Positions 40,578 through 53,788 of a stretch of 64,000 nucleotides of DNA are shown one piece after another. The position numbers and the translations under genes are program-made. Each line of letters begins with the position of its first letter. Positions within the stretch are counted from its first letter, which is position 1. Source of the stretch: Trigonopsis variabilis (Eukaryota; Ascomycota; Trigonopsidomycetes; Trigonopsidales; Trigonopsidaceae); NCBI GenBank assembly GCA_003707065.3, contig PPXM03000005.1:600501-664500 (forward strand). Direction: 5' to 3'. The notes under the pieces are model-generated. The model searched no databases, had not been told where the DNA came from, and was given only the letters and a program-made list of their open reading frames with translations.

Positions 40578-42895
40578 ATGAACCTCATGATTTCTCGGGG
40601 AATGATACGACTCTCGGGAAGATGGGGAGTTTCCCGGAATCTTGGGGCGAGATTCAGTACATGTGCTAGATGGTACGCCAAGATCGACCAAGATGGCGAC
40701 GTATCAGTCGAGACCATCGCCAAGAACCTCAGTCCTCGAGATAAGGCTAGCCTGAGCCATATGAGAAACATCGGGATCAGTGCTCATATTGATTCCGGAA
40801 AGACGACGTTCACTGAGCGGGTCTTGTATTATACGGGTCGAATCGATTCCATCCACGAGGTAAGTACAAGCTGCAAAGACGAGTGCGCTAAGACGAATAG
40901 GTGCGAGGACGTGATAACGTGGGCGCCAAGATGGATCATATGGAGCTTGAGCGAGAAAAGGGAATCACCATTCAGAGCGCTGCTACTTATACAAGCTGGG
41001 ATCGAAAGAAGAACGATGAGGTGAAAAAGTATCATTTCAACATTATCGACACGCCTGGCCATATCGACTTCACTGTTGAGGTTGAACGGGCTCTACGAGT
41101 CTTGGATGGTGCGGTTCTTGTTGTTTGTGCCTCGTCGGGAGTGCAGAGTCAGACCATGACTGTTCATCGGCAAATGAAGAGATACAATGTTCCTAGAGTG
41201 ACGTTTATTAACAAGATGGACCGTCTAGGAGCGGATCCTTGGAAGGCGATTGAGCAGTTGAATGCAAAGCTCAAGCTGCCCGCTGCCGCTATCCAGATTC
41301 CCATTGGAGCCGAGGATAAGTTTCAAGGAGTTATCGACTTGATCCACCGCCGGGCCATCTATTTTGAAGGTCCCAAAGGTCAATACATGGTTGAGTCTGA
41401 CGAGATTCCCGAGGAACTGAGAGATTTGGTCGAGCAGAAGCGAACGACGCTGATCGAAACTCTGGCCGACGTCGACGACGAAGTTGCCGAGATCTACTTG
41501 AATGAGGATATCCCAACTGAAGTTCAGATTGAGGAGGCCATCAGAAGAGCAACCATTGGCTTGAAATTCACTCCAGTGTTGATGGGCTCTGCCCTGGCTA
41601 ACAAGGGCATCCAGCCGGTGCTGGATGCAGTCTGTGATTACTTGCCTCACCCTGGTGAAGTGCAAAACAAAGGATTTGATCTTAAGCGGAACGAGGCTCC
41701 CGTGACGATGATTCCCTACTCTGACATGCCCTTTGTGGCCTTGGCGTTCAAACTCGAAGAAGGCCGCTACGGCCAGTTGACGTATCTCCGTGTCTACCAA
41801 GGTCGACTTCGCAAGGGCACTCAGATCACAAACGTGCGAACGGGAAATAAGACCAAGCTCACTCGATTGGTGCGAATGCACTCAAACGAAATGGAAGATG
41901 TCGACGAAATAGGTCCCGGTGAGATCTGCGCTACGTTTGGCGTCGACTGTTCTTCTGGCGATTCGTTCACCGACGGCAGTGTCTCTCTCAGTATGGCCAA
42001 GATGTACGTTCCAGACCCGGTCGTCTCGTTGTCGATTACCCCAGTCCAGCGTGATAGCGCGAACTTCTCTAAGGCCCTCAACCGATTCCAGCGAGAAGAC
42101 CCTACCTTCCGAGTGTCTTTTGATGCCGAGTCTAAGGAAACTCTGATTTCCGGCATGGGTGAGCTCCATTTGGAGATCTACGTCGAGCGGATCAAGCGAG
42201 AGTACAAGGTGGAATGTGTGACTGGAAAGCCGCTCGTTGCCTACCGTGAGACAATCTCCAAAAAGGTTGACTTTGACTATACCCACAAGAAGCAGTCTGG
42301 TGGTGCTGGTCAGTATGCCAAGATCATGGGCAACCTCGGCCCTGCTCCATCTAAAGATAACGTTTTCAAGCAGTCTGTCGTCGGTGGTGCTATTCCTGAC
42401 AAGTACCTGCTCGGATGTGCCCGAGGATTTGAGGATGCGTGCACCAAAGGACCTCTCACTGGACACCCCGTCATTGGCGTCGAGATGGAAATCAACGACG
42501 GTGCGACTCACGTGGTCGATAGTAGTGACTTTGCTTTCCGCTACGCGACAAACATGGCCTTCCAGCAGTACTTTCTCAAAGCCGACCCGGTCATCTTGGA
42601 ACCTATTGTCGACGTCAACGTCGTTGCGCCTGCCGAGTTCCAGGCTAATGTGATTGGACTGCTCAACAAGGGCGGAGCCGTGATCACTGACACGGATATC
42701 GGAGTCGACGAGGTCCAAATCAAGGCTGATTGCTCGTTGAACGCCATGTTTGGCTTTGCCACCAATCTCCGCGCTGCCACTCAGGGTAAAGGCGAGTTTA
42801 CCATGGAATTTAAGACCTATGCTCCTACTCCACCCCATCTCCAGAAGCAACTGGTCGATGAATACCAGAAACGTATTCGGGAGAAGCAAAAATAG
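40578..42895 (+). CDS. MEF1: Mitochondrial elongation factor G1
   Basis: Two exons, 40578-40859 and 40901-42895 (intron 41 nt), 758 residues. A basic presequence (about 1-35) is followed by the GTPase domain: P-loop AHIDSGKT at 69-76, switch II DTPGH at 144-148, NKMD at 198-201. The join [26 protein letters not shown] rebuilds switch I. Domains II to V follow, with [14 protein letters not shown] near 500 and the family-specific [10 protein letters not shown] near 537. The alternative factor Mef2 (recycling) and Rrf-type GTPases are less likely because of overall length and the presence of the full set of translocase motifs. It catalyses translocation of mitochondrial ribosomes. A 386-codon antisense frame (41882-43042) inside it is a codon shadow. 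Confidence 0.95.
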
Positions 42896-43023
42896 ACTGG
42901 AGTGAATTGTAAATAAGAATAGACTTGTATATAACAGCAGTTGGAGGCTCCACAGTCTCTCCTTTAACGGCCCATTCCCATGGTTGTAGATACATGAAAT
43001 CGTGAAGAGGCGATCGTCTATCT

Positions 43024-44508
43024 TCAGCTCTTGCGCAGACACTTTAAAAGAACGACACCAGAGGCAACGCGCGAGTTATGAACCAAATGATCCATGTTAA
43101 GGTGGAAAGGCATTGTTTCATTAGCCTGGCACGTCCAGTGCTCAGAGGCGAACTCATACCAAGGAGGCTCTACTATCCAGAGCGTCGATGCCTCCATATC
43201 ATTGGCCATGTTTGCTATCAGCGGCAGACGATCGCATTTACCCATGAGATCGACCGACACGATCGACTGCGGAGGCAAGGAAGGCTTCAATGGAGAGACG
43301 AGATCGCTGATCTTATCAAACGTACCAAAAACCACGCTCTGGGAGTCATCCAGACCCAGCAGCCAAGTGGGAGGACTATAAGTCCCACACCAAGCTATCC
43401 AATTGCCAGGTTCGACTGTGGTACTGAGACGTAGCGACAAAGGAACGACGCCTCCTTGATGCAAGATTCCCATGAGGACGAACAGAGTAGCATTAAACAC
43501 GATCCATGCAGCGCGAAAGACGCGAGATTGGGCTAGCTTGGTGGTTCCAATGAGCGCAACAAGGCAAGGAATGAGAGGAAGAAGGAATCGTGCTTCCTGA
43601 TGGGATATCAGCGACAGGAACAGCAGCCCAGAAGATGCAGAAAGGAGAAAATACAATCTCCAGGGTGCATTAGCCCGCACCTGAGGGAGACACACCAAGC
43701 CTGGACCCAGCATCTGAGGCAAATTCACCAAAGCATGAGTCCAGTAAGGATGGAGGCCGTGTAGCTCGAGATTAGAGATGCTTGAATTGTACAAGATATT
43801 GTTCAACGTCGTAAAGACAGGGGTGCCAGTGTGATAGTACCAGCTATCAGAACCAACACCCACGACCAGCGCTAAAAGACCGCCTGCAAAAGCTACCAAG
43901 ATGTTTTGGATCTTGGTCCTACAGACGTAAAGCCATCGCAGGCCCGGAAGAATCACAAAGACCGGAAAGGTTACTCGATTGAGCAGCCCCAAGCCTAACA
44001 AGGCCCCTAGAAAGAGACATGAGGAGCGGTTTCCGCGTCCAGTTTCGGTCCTTGCAAAGAAGTAGAGGACCCAGACAAGGATCAAGGCTTCCAGTGAATT
44101 TGAAAAGGTATGGATTTGATATGTATAGACGACATAACATGTTCTCCACAGCCAGATGGAGCTTTCATCATCAGATCCAATCAAAGCGCTATAAATCACG
44201 TCGATTCCTAGTGACAATATAGCCATCCAGGTCCTTAGGCCGTAAAACGCCCATTGTGTGGTCAATTCAAGCCCCAAAGTCCTCGCTATGAAGCTCAACA
44301 CCTGCAATGGTACGCCATACGTCAAGTAAAGCGGCAAGATGCTGCGTATTGGGCCTGTCTGGTCGCTCTGGAACTCCCACGTCTTCTGATGGGCCCAGCC
44401 TACCAGACCAGCCATCACTTCGGGCCCTTGGAAATGCTCATCAGGATGGATATAGGACGGCAGCAAGCAGCACGCCAATCGAACCAATATCCAGCCACTA
44501 GCATGCAT
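43024..44508 (-). CDS. SMP3: Smp3/PIG-Z, GPI mannosyltransferase IV
   Basis: A 494-residue single-exon protein of glycosyltransferase family 22. The luminal catalytic motif YIHPDEHFQGPE is at residues 19-30. About nine to ten hydrophobic helices cover 85-355; near residue 319 the segment SHQEARFLLPLIP is the second GT22 signature (HKEhRFhhP). The C-terminal 130 residues are luminal or soluble. Smp3 adds the fourth, side-chain mannose to the GPI core in the ER, which fungi need before the phosphoethanolamine bridge is added. The other GT22 enzymes (Gpi10, Alg9, Alg12) are possible but their opening motifs differ. It overlaps nothing and is tail-to-tail with MEF1. Confidence 0.85.
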   Translation of the reverse strand: MHASGWILVRLACCLLPSYIHPDEHFQGPEVMAGLVGWAHQKTWEFQSDQTGPIRSILPLYLTYGVPLQVLSFIARTLGLELTTQWAFYGLRTWMAILSLGIDVIYSALIGSDDESSIWLWRTCYVVYTYQIHTFSNSLEALILVWVLYFFARTETGRGNRSSCLFLGALLGLGLLNRVTFPVFVILPGLRWLYVCRTKIQNILVAFAGGLLALVVGVGSDSWYYHTGTPVFTTLNNILYNSSISNLELHGLHPYWTHALVNLPQMLGPGLVCLPQVRANAPWRLYFLLSASSGLLFLSLISHQEARFLLPLIPCLVALIGTTKLAQSRVFRAAWIVFNATLFVLMGILHQGGVVPLSLRLSTTVEPGNWIAWCGTYSPPTWLLGLDDSQSVVFGTFDKISDLVSPLKPSLPPQSIVSVDLMGKCDRLPLIANMANDMEASTLWIVEPPWYEFASEHWTCQANETMPFHLNMDHLVHNSRVASGVVLLKCLRKS

Positions 44509-44893
44509 GCCTGAGCGCCAACTGAGATTACTGGGGAGAGACTGTCGGGTCGAGTAGTCGCAACAATCGTCGACCGAATAGGTGCAAAGGCACGAAAGTG
44601 AAATGGCGAAATGGCGAAATGGCGATCTGTTTTACACTACATCTACTATGTATACTGCACCTACAGCGTACGTGACGCTCTACTACTCCACCTGCGCTCT
44701 TCCACTGACCTCCTACGTCCACACACACAAACAGATAAGCAATTAACCCCAAGCTATCTCGAGATATGTACCGTACACGTCTAGCTCTCTTCTGCCCTGA
44801 CACCTCGAGTGGGTTGCTAGGATGACGGCTGGCTGGTATCGACAAGTGTGAGGGTGTATCGCTCGAGATTGACTCGGGCTCGGGTCGACGACT
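44509..44893. other. Divergent promoter region SMP3 / ISM1
   Basis: About 385 bases. Contains three tandem copies of AAATGGCG at 44601-44624; no gene seen. Confidence 0.5.
44601..44624. repeat. Triplicated octamer AAATGGCG
   Basis: Three perfect head-to-tail copies of the 8-base unit in the promoter shared by SMP3 and ISM1. Confidence 0.9.
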
Positions 44894-47800
44894 ATGGGCC
44901 AAATGATCCTAGCGAGGAGGGCGATATCAGGGAGAATTAGACATGAGATGAATCGTACCGGCCTGGCTCAGATCAGAAAACATTCCAACTCAAGCGGGAA
45001 TGGTCGACCAGAGACGACTGCCGAGATCAGTCATAAGTACTCGAAGACGGTCCTGCTTCCCAAGACAAAGTTCCCGTCTTTCACGGATCATAAAAAGGTA
45101 CAGGCGCGATTGAACGACAAGATTGTCGATAAGCTCTATGACTATGTGAAACGGCGGCCGTTTCCTGTGGGAGTCGGTCAGTCGAAAGAAACGTTTATCT
45201 TGCACGATGGCCCTCCTTATGCGAATGGAGACCTCCACTTGGGACACGCGCTCAACAAGATTCTCAAGGATATTATAGTAAGATTCCAAGTGCTGATTGG
45301 AAAGAGTGTATCGTATATTCCTGGATGGGACTGTCACGGTCTGCCGATCGAGTTAAAGGCGCTCGAGCGTCAGAAAGACAAAGGGTCGGTTGCGGATCCC
45401 ATGAAGTTACGCAAGATAGCAAAGACTCTGGCGAAGGAGACGATCGAGAGTCAAAAGAAAGGATTCAAGGCTTGGGGAGTGATGGGCGACTGGGACAAGT
45501 ACTATTATACAATGGCCCCGGAGTACGAACTGGCTCAGTTGAAGGTTTTTCAGGAGATGGTGGGCAAGGGCCTGATTTTTCGCCAAAACAAGCCCGTCTA
45601 CTGGTCCTGTGAGTCCGAGACGGCGCTGGCAGAGGCTGAATTGATTTATAACGACCAGCATCAGTCCACAACGGTCTTTGCTCGCTACTCGCTGGCAAAT
45701 CCAGGAGGATTGAAGCCGATCCTCGACAAGTTCCCCCACCACAAAGTCTATATACCCATCTGGACCACGACTCCTTGGACGCTTGTTGCCAACCGAGCGA
45801 TTGGCATAAACCCACGTCTGAGCTACTCTCTTGTGGCCAGCCAGGACCAGGAGCTCTACCTGGTGGCTGATAAGCTGATACCTAATCTTCCTGAAGAGTG
45901 GAACATCTCCCAAGTTGTCGAATCTGGCCTTAGTGGCGAGCATACCCTGTCCAACATCACGTACCACAACGATGCACTCCAAGATAGGCCTCTCCAGCGA
46001 CTCCTTCACGCCGAATACATCACTGATTCAAGCGGAACAGGCCTCGTCCACATGGCGCCAGGCCACGGAATGGACGACTACAGGGTGTGCCAGCTTCACG
46101 GGATCGATACGTACTCTCCCGTCGATTCCAGAGGCCGTTTCGCTTCAGACGTGCCCAATGGCTTTCAGTCAGCGGTGGGAATGCCCGTTATAGGGCCAGG
46201 AACACAGCATATAATCGACCTGCTTGGTTCAAAACAGATGCTTTCGCAGCCCAGGACAATTACCCACAAATACCCTTACGACTGGAGATCCAAGCGTCCC
46301 ATTGTCATCCGATCCACTCCCCAGTGGTTTGCGTCCATCGACGATATCAAGGAACAGGCGCTCTCTGCCATCGACCAGGTCAACTTCATCCCTGCCGGTG
46401 GCAAGTCCCGTCTGTCTGCTTACGTTGGCGGCAGACCAGAATGGTGCATATCTAGACAACGAGCATGGGGAGTTCCTATCCCCGCGCTGTATGCCAAGGA
46501 GAACGATGAGCCGCTAATGACTTCTAAAAGCATCGAGTATGTCATCGATCGGCTGACTGAGCGGGGCACAGATGCCTGGTTTGAAACCGGCGCCGACGCC
46601 CAGGGCTGGGTCCTGCCCGAGTATGACGAAAGCAAGTACTACAAGAAGCTCGAAACGATGGATGTCTGGTTCGATAGCGGCACCAGCTGGACCCAAATCC
46701 AGCGTCGTCTAGGCGGATTCCGCGAGGGATCGCGCCTGGCCGATGTGTACCTCGAAGGCTCAGATCAACATCGAGGATGGTTTCAATCTTCGCTCTTGAC
46801 TCGTGTGGCGTGCGACAACAGCGATAAGCCCCAGGCCCCTTACGCCACCGTGATCACTCATGGATTTCTGCTGGATGAGCATGGCTTGAAACAATCAAAG
46901 TCAGTAGGCAACGTTACTCCTCCCCATCTGGTCACAGACGGCGACAAGAGCCGGCGGGGCATGGGAGCGAGCGGTCTACGGCTGTGGGTAGCCCAGGCTG
47001 ATTATACTCGGGACGTGACAATCGGGCCCAAGGTCCTTGATCAGGTTGCCGAGACCCAGCGCAAGATACGAGTTACGCTGAGGTTCTTGCTGGGCAATCT
47101 GGAGGACTTTGACGGCAAGATGGTGCCCTACGACAACCTGGAGCCGATCGATCGCTATGCTCTTCATGAATTGTCCAAGCTGCACGCTGAAATCATCCCT
47201 GCTTATGAGACATACGCTTTCAACCGCGTCGTTAGCCATTTTACCCAACACATGAACATCCACCTGAGCGCCTTTTATTTCAACGTCCTCAAAGACTCGT
47301 TGTATTGTGACTCTGCCGACAGCCCTCGTCGTCGCAGCTCACAGACAGTGCTGACGCACCTGCTGAGATACTATTTGGCCTATCTTTCGCCCATCATACC
47401 GCTGCTTTGCCAGGAGGCGTGGGAATATGCGCCCAAGTTCATCACCAAAGGCCTCGAGACACCGTTTCACCTAGGCCAGCCCGCGGTCGATAGCAAGTGG
47501 CACGATCCCGCCCTTGAACGCGAGTTCAAGATGATCCGGCAAATCGACGAAACAGTCAATGCCACCGTGAATCTAATGCGGCACTTCAAACGAGGAACGA
47601 GTCCCCAGGAGCTCCGCGTCCAGGTGCTGCCTATGGAGTCGTCTGGTTTTGGAAACCAAACCAAAGAGTTTCTCGAGAAAAATGGTAAGAAAGATGGCAT
47701 GCTTCTTGGCTAACAATAGAACCCTACTTGGCCGACTATCTTGATGTGAGCGAGGTCGAATGGCTAGGGCACCAAGAGATTGGAACAGAGACTGATCTGC

Positions 47801-48078
47801 GACAAGATGCACAGTTGAAAAATTACTTGGAGAGCACCTCGATCAAAGGCTTGCTACAAGCCTCTGTTCAGCAGCAGGAGGAGGAACTTTGGAACGTGCT
47901 TTTCAGCTGTGCCCTGGCTCCCGACCTTCCCAATGAAAAGTTCTACGTGCGAATTCTGCCTACGTCTAATTGCAAGTGTCCTCGATGCTGGAGATATCGG
48001 ACGGATGATTTCCCCGACCTCTGCCACCGGTGCGAAGACGTGGTGGCCCAGAAAGAAGCAAAGCCAGCGGAGCGCTGA
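44894..48078 (+). CDS. ISM1: Mitochondrial isoleucyl-tRNA synthetase
   Basis: Two exons, 44894-47684 and 47720-48078 (intron 35 nt), 1049 residues. A presequence of about 45 basic residues precedes the class I core. The HIGH motif is HLGH in YANGDLHLGHALN (near 115), the KMSKS loop is KQSKS near 672, and the CP1 editing insert lies between (about 215-480, with TTTPWTLVANRA). The zinc-binding tail typical of bacterial-type IleRS is encoded by the second exon: CPRCWRYRTDDFPDLCHRC. The protein charges mitochondrial tRNA-Ile; the cytosolic enzyme Ils1 is a different, longer type. The start at 44894 yields a plausible targeting peptide. Confidence 0.95.
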
Positions 48079-48132
48079 TTGATCATAGAGAATGTCCCTC
48101 AATTTTCTGTATATAGACAAGTGTAAATGTTT

Positions 48133-49784
48133 TTATAGCTTGAAGTTTCCTCCCAGAGTGACGGTCTTGATGATTTGGTAGTCCTCGATGCCGTATTTCG
48201 AGCCCTCTCGTCCGAAACCAGACTCCTTGACACCGCCGAAAGGCGAAGCAACGTCAGAAATAAGTCCAGTGTTGGCGCCGACCATTCCCATCTCGAGAAC
48301 CTTGGCCACAGTCAACACGTTCTCGATGCTCTCCGAGTAGACATAGCCAGCAAGACCGACCTCGACCGAGTTGGCGAGCGCGACGACCTCCTTGGCGTCC
48401 TTGAACTTGAACAAGCCGCCAACGGGGCCGAAAGTCTCCTCGTGAGCGATCTTCATGTCCTGGGTCATGTTCTTGAGTACTGTTGGGGCGAAGAAATTGG
48501 GACCGAGTTCGGGAAGAGGCTGGCCTCCAACGAGAATCTCGGCGCCCTTGGCGACGGCGTCGTCAACGTGAGACTTTACCTTGGCAACTTGACGTTCGTG
48601 GATAATAGGGCCGTGAGTGACGCCCTTTTCGAATCCGTTGCCGACGTGGAACTTGGAAACGGCAGCAGCAAGACGTTTGGCAAACTCATCGTAGATACCT
48701 TCCTGGACAAAGATTCGGTTAGCGCAGACGCAAGTTTGGCCAGACGAGCGGAATTTACAGGCGATGGCACCAGCGATGGCCTTGTCAAGATCGGCGTCAT
48801 CAAACACAATAAAAGGAGCATTACCGCCGAGTTCCATGGACAACTTTTTAAGAGTAGAAGAAGACTGCTCCATCAAGATCTTGCCAACTGCGGTGGATCC
48901 GGTGAAGGACACCTTGCGGACGGTGGGGTTCTCGCACAGCTCTTTGCCGATTTCCTTTGTAGATTCGAGGGATGTCACAACGTTGAAGACACCGGCGGGA
49001 ATGCCCGCCTTTTCGGCCAACGCAGCCAATGCCAAAGCAGACAAGGGGGTCTCGGCGCCGGGCTTGACCACAACCGTGCAGCCAGCAGCAAGAGCAGCTC
49101 CCACTTTACGGGTGATCATGGCAATGGGGAAATTCCAGGGGGTGATGATTCCAACGACACCGACAGGCTGTTTAAGGGTAAACACATGGTTCAAGCCGGT
49201 CGAGGTGGTGATGACATCTCCGTAAGAACGAGGAGCTTCTTCGGAGAACCATTCAAGGAAGCCAGCTCCGTAAACGACCTCTCCGGTGGCATCAGCCAAA
49301 GGCTTACCATTTTCCAACGTGATCAGCCGGGCCAACTCATCCTTGTTCTCGATCATAAGGTCGTACCATCGTCGCAACATCCGCGCTCGCTCTCGAGGAA
49401 CAGAGTCCTTGAAGGTCTGGAAAGCCTTATCAGCAGCTCGAATGGCCTGCTTGGTCTCTTTGACTCCGAGCTCGGCGACGTTGGCGATATGCTTGCCAGT
49501 GGCGGGATCTAGCAGTTAGCAGCTGCGACTGAAGATTGCACATTGACCAATTGAGTTCCCCAGCAGAGCTGGAGATCCATCATCAGTGCCAGTGCGAAGA
49601 CGTCATAAACATACCAGTAACCTCAAAAGTTTCGGTTCCAGAGATCCATTCGCCGTCAATGTATGCCTGAGTTTTTAACAATTTCTGGCGTTAGCTAAGA
49701 TATCCTTAAACGGTCGTTAAAGCCCAGCAATCGAGTCGCTGAGGACGGATAACGACAAGCAAGCCCACTCACGTAGCTGGACAT
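48133..49784 (-). CDS. UGA2: Succinate-semialdehyde dehydrogenase
   Basis: Three exons: 49773-49784 (only Met-Ser-Ser-Tyr), 49615-49684, 48133-49508; introns of 88 and 106 nt; 485 residues. The second exon reads KLLKTQAYIDGEWISGTETFEVT, joined to DPATGKHIANV as in known enzymes. ALDH motifs: WNFPIAMITRK (NAD(P) site), ELGGNAPFIV with catalytic Glu, and GQTCVCANRIF with the nucleophilic Cys, which is followed by the second Cys of the redox-switched SSADH group. It oxidises succinate semialdehyde to succinate in the GABA shunt. It has no mitochondrial presequence, so a cytosolic place is likely. The first exon of 12 bases and the longer introns make the N-terminus the least sure part; the strong YIDGEW join supports it. 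Confidence 0.9.
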
Positions 49785-51458
49785 GGCTCTCAGAGAAGTA
49801 GAACGGAAAGATCTGGTTGAGGCCCTCAGAAAAGATTTGGAAGAAGGAAGAATCATCTGTGGGGGAAGGACTCAACGTGGCGTAACTGTCAGCGAGCAGG
49901 GTGGAGAAAGATATGTCTTTGGGTCTCCCGCGAGCCGCACGAAGCGCCCGCACGAGCACCAAGCTAAGCGTAATTTTAGCCGCCGCCAGGAGATATCTAA
50001 ACCTAACGGCCCAGTGACTGTACGATCTGGGCTTGAGGCGAGTGGGGGCTTGTTGAGGGCACCTTTGGCACTGACAACTCGCCAGAGATCTACATAGATC
50101 CGTTTCCGGAAATGGGGGACTGTAACTTTCAGGGAAAGCTTAGGTTTTTTCTGCTTGCCTTTCTGGTACTTGAGGCTATTCGGGTTTGATCCTCGTCAAT
50201 CGTGTCCGAATCTCTTGGGCCTGATTGGGTCAGCTCGGTCCCGTAATCTGACATCATTTGGGCTAACCGTTAGCAATCGCAAGTGACTGAGCCCAGGGTG
50301 ATGGATAAGAGGAGCCATAAAGCCCATATTGTGTCTCATAAGTCGGTCGTTACCTCCACAGCGAGCTATTACGAGTCACTCGATCACTTGACCCGGGCTC
50401 AAATAAAAAATGTCCCGAGTCGCAATGAACAAGAGCCATTGTGATTGATAATCGAACCGATTAGAGTGACTGTAAGAATATGAATGGTTATGTAATACCC
50501 GCGATTAGGAAGGTGAACCCAGCAACAGGAAGCGACAGGATTGCTACTCATGTGACCTTCACTGATCTTGCACTCTCATTATAGAGAGAAGGACTTTGTA
50601 GAGCAAGATCAATGTGGTCATCTAGAGGGAGTAGTACCTCCAGAGAGGATGACCGTGTTAATCAAAGGGCCTGTCAGCAGAAAGCTTTAGTTCTTGCTAG
50701 GAGGAGGCATTGAGTCAAGAGAGGCAGCTCATTACAGGAACCATGGAATTCTTGAACTGCGTTGGTATATATGAACAGCGCTCTCGTTGGATCTGGCTCG
50801 TGTGCATGATCCAGTACTCCTCTCTGATATGGTTCATGTGTATGATCCAGTGCTCCTCTCTGAAATGGTTCCTCACATGAGCCAATGCTTTTCTTTGACG
50901 CGGTTCTTGCACATGGATCAGCACTGTGAGCGGCACAGGGTTGAGTTGGAAAGAGCTTCCCATTCCAAGTCTGGGTTCTACTTGAAAGGAAAAGAGTCTT
51001 GTACCTTGCTTTTACGAGACGTCTGATTACGATGAGACTGTTTCATTCTTTTGAAGAACTAGCCTACTTTTATGGCTTCATGAAAGTGCTGCTTTCTAGG
51101 AGCCCGTCTAGTTATGGAACGATTCAACTATGCACTGATCTCTAGCCTCTTTTGAACACGCAAAAGATCAACGATCCATGGTCACGCCTATTTCAGCACA
51201 ATAACCAAGACCATATCGACAAACATCCTCTGTAATCAGGCCTCTAGTAGAATCATAGATGGAGGCAGTCACGTCTCTAGCAATGCTTTCCAGCGGTGCT
51301 CTCCAGGGATGCCTCTAGTGAGCTTTATATACCATCAATAACCTCATGTTGCACCAAACTACTCCTACTGATTGCTCTCTATTTTCTCTGTGTATCATCT
51401 TTGTTCTTGCTCGTTCCTTCATCACCGTTACCGTAGTCAAGGTCTTCCATCCTCACTC
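49785..51458. other. Gene-free stretch of 1.7 kb
   Basis: Between the divergent UGA2 and RVB1 genes. The only structure seen is a four-unit tandem repeat at 50794-50930 that keeps an 82-codon minus-strand frame open (50715-50963). No other gene evidence. Confidence 0.5.
50794..50930. repeat. Imperfect 36-bp tandem repeat, four units
   Basis: Units at 50794-50829, 50830-50865, 50866-50900 and 50901-50930; the first two match at about 30 of 36 bases, the last two are decayed. The common core is ATGATCCAGTRCTCCTCTCTGA. Confidence 0.85.
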
Positions 51459-52907
<1,449 letters not shown>

Positions 52908-53108
52908 ATGTGTAAATTAGTCATGGTCATGGATACAGTCTGCCGTAGCGTCGCTCGTTGGAACCTGTGCTCTTCGTATCTGGAGTCATATGTCTACACA
53001 GGCAGTCGACCTTTTTGATGACCGTAAAGTCTCGGCAGGGGCAATGGTTCAGGGACGCTGTCTCCGCCACCGAACTTGGCGTCTAAACTGACTCAGTTAT
53101 CATCTGCA

Positions 53109-53486
53109 ATGGGTAAAAATCACAACAGCACCGACGATAGCCTGGCGTGCTTTGCCGACACGCATGGAATCATGACCTCGACGATGAACGACCTGCCGGG
53201 TTTCAAGGTTACAAAGGTCCTCGGTACCGTCTACGGCCTCACCGTGCGCTCACGTAATCTGGCCATGGGCATTGGGGGCGTCGCCCGGTCGATGGCCGGC
53301 GGAGAGGTCCGCATCTTTACAAAGCTGCTCTATACCGCCCGAAACGAGGCCACTGAGAGAATGATTGGCGAGTGCATGGGACGAGGCGGAAACGCCATCA
53401 TAGCAATGAGGTTTGATATCGTCGATATGGGGGGTCTCTCGCAGATCTGTGCTTACGGCACCGCCTGTACGGTCGAGAAGGCCTAG
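53109..53486 (+). CDS. YbjQ/UPF0145-family protein, bacterial-like
   Basis: A 125-residue single-exon protein from the ATG at 53109. From about residue 20 it follows the bacterial YbjQ/DUF74 pattern: GIMTSTMNDLPGFKVTKVLGTVYGLTVRSRN, then about 40 residues on, RNEATERMIGECMGRGGNAIIAMRFDI, and the closing strand CAYGTACTVEK. Bacterial homologues form pentamer-type rings and are of unknown role, sometimes called heavy-metal binding. The fungal copy could come from horizontal transfer or from an old gene; base composition here is not clearly different from the neighbours. Compact, and directly after RVB1 on the same strand. Confidence 0.82.
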   Translation: MGKNHNSTDDSLACFADTHGIMTSTMNDLPGFKVTKVLGTVYGLTVRSRNLAMGIGGVARSMAGGEVRIFTKLLYTARNEATERMIGECMGRGGNAIIAMRFDIVDMGGLSQICAYGTACTVEKA

Positions 53487-53788
53487 CTGGACAGCAGCTG
53501 CATTGTGTTTTTTGTGTCACGGCACTATTGTATTGTTTTGTGCCACTGCTTGCTTTTTGTGTAGCACTGCATGCTTTTTTGTAGCACTGCACGCTTACGT
53601 TTCTTTGTTTACGTTTGCCAAGGGTCTTTCTGTAAGAACCTTGGGCAGAGCACTCGTTATGTTGTATTTCTTGTCAGTCTAAGCTATGAATACTATATGG
53701 GCTCTTTCTGTAGATCTCCTTAACTCACTATTTATACAATATTCCTGTTATCATGACAAGACGCCGCTTATCAGACCATGTAGTGCGC
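53487..53788. other. Convergent intergenic region YbjQ-like gene / YCS4
   Basis: About 300 bases between two 3' ends, with a G/T-rich run on the plus strand (TTTTGTG and GCACTGCA-type repeats, 53508-53600). No gene seen. Confidence 0.4.

Noticed and set aside
41882-43042. A 386-codon open frame on the minus strand, antisense to MEF1
   Set aside because: It lies wholly opposite a well-conserved elongation factor and has no domain; the codon bias of MEF1 keeps the antisense frame open.
44601-44624. Triplicated octamer as a protein-coding or regulatory array
   Set aside because: Three 8-base units are too few to claim regulation; listed only as a repeat.
48175-49512. A 445-codon plus-strand frame opposite UGA2
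   Set aside because: Shadow of the biased codons of the aldehyde dehydrogenase; no recognisable domain.
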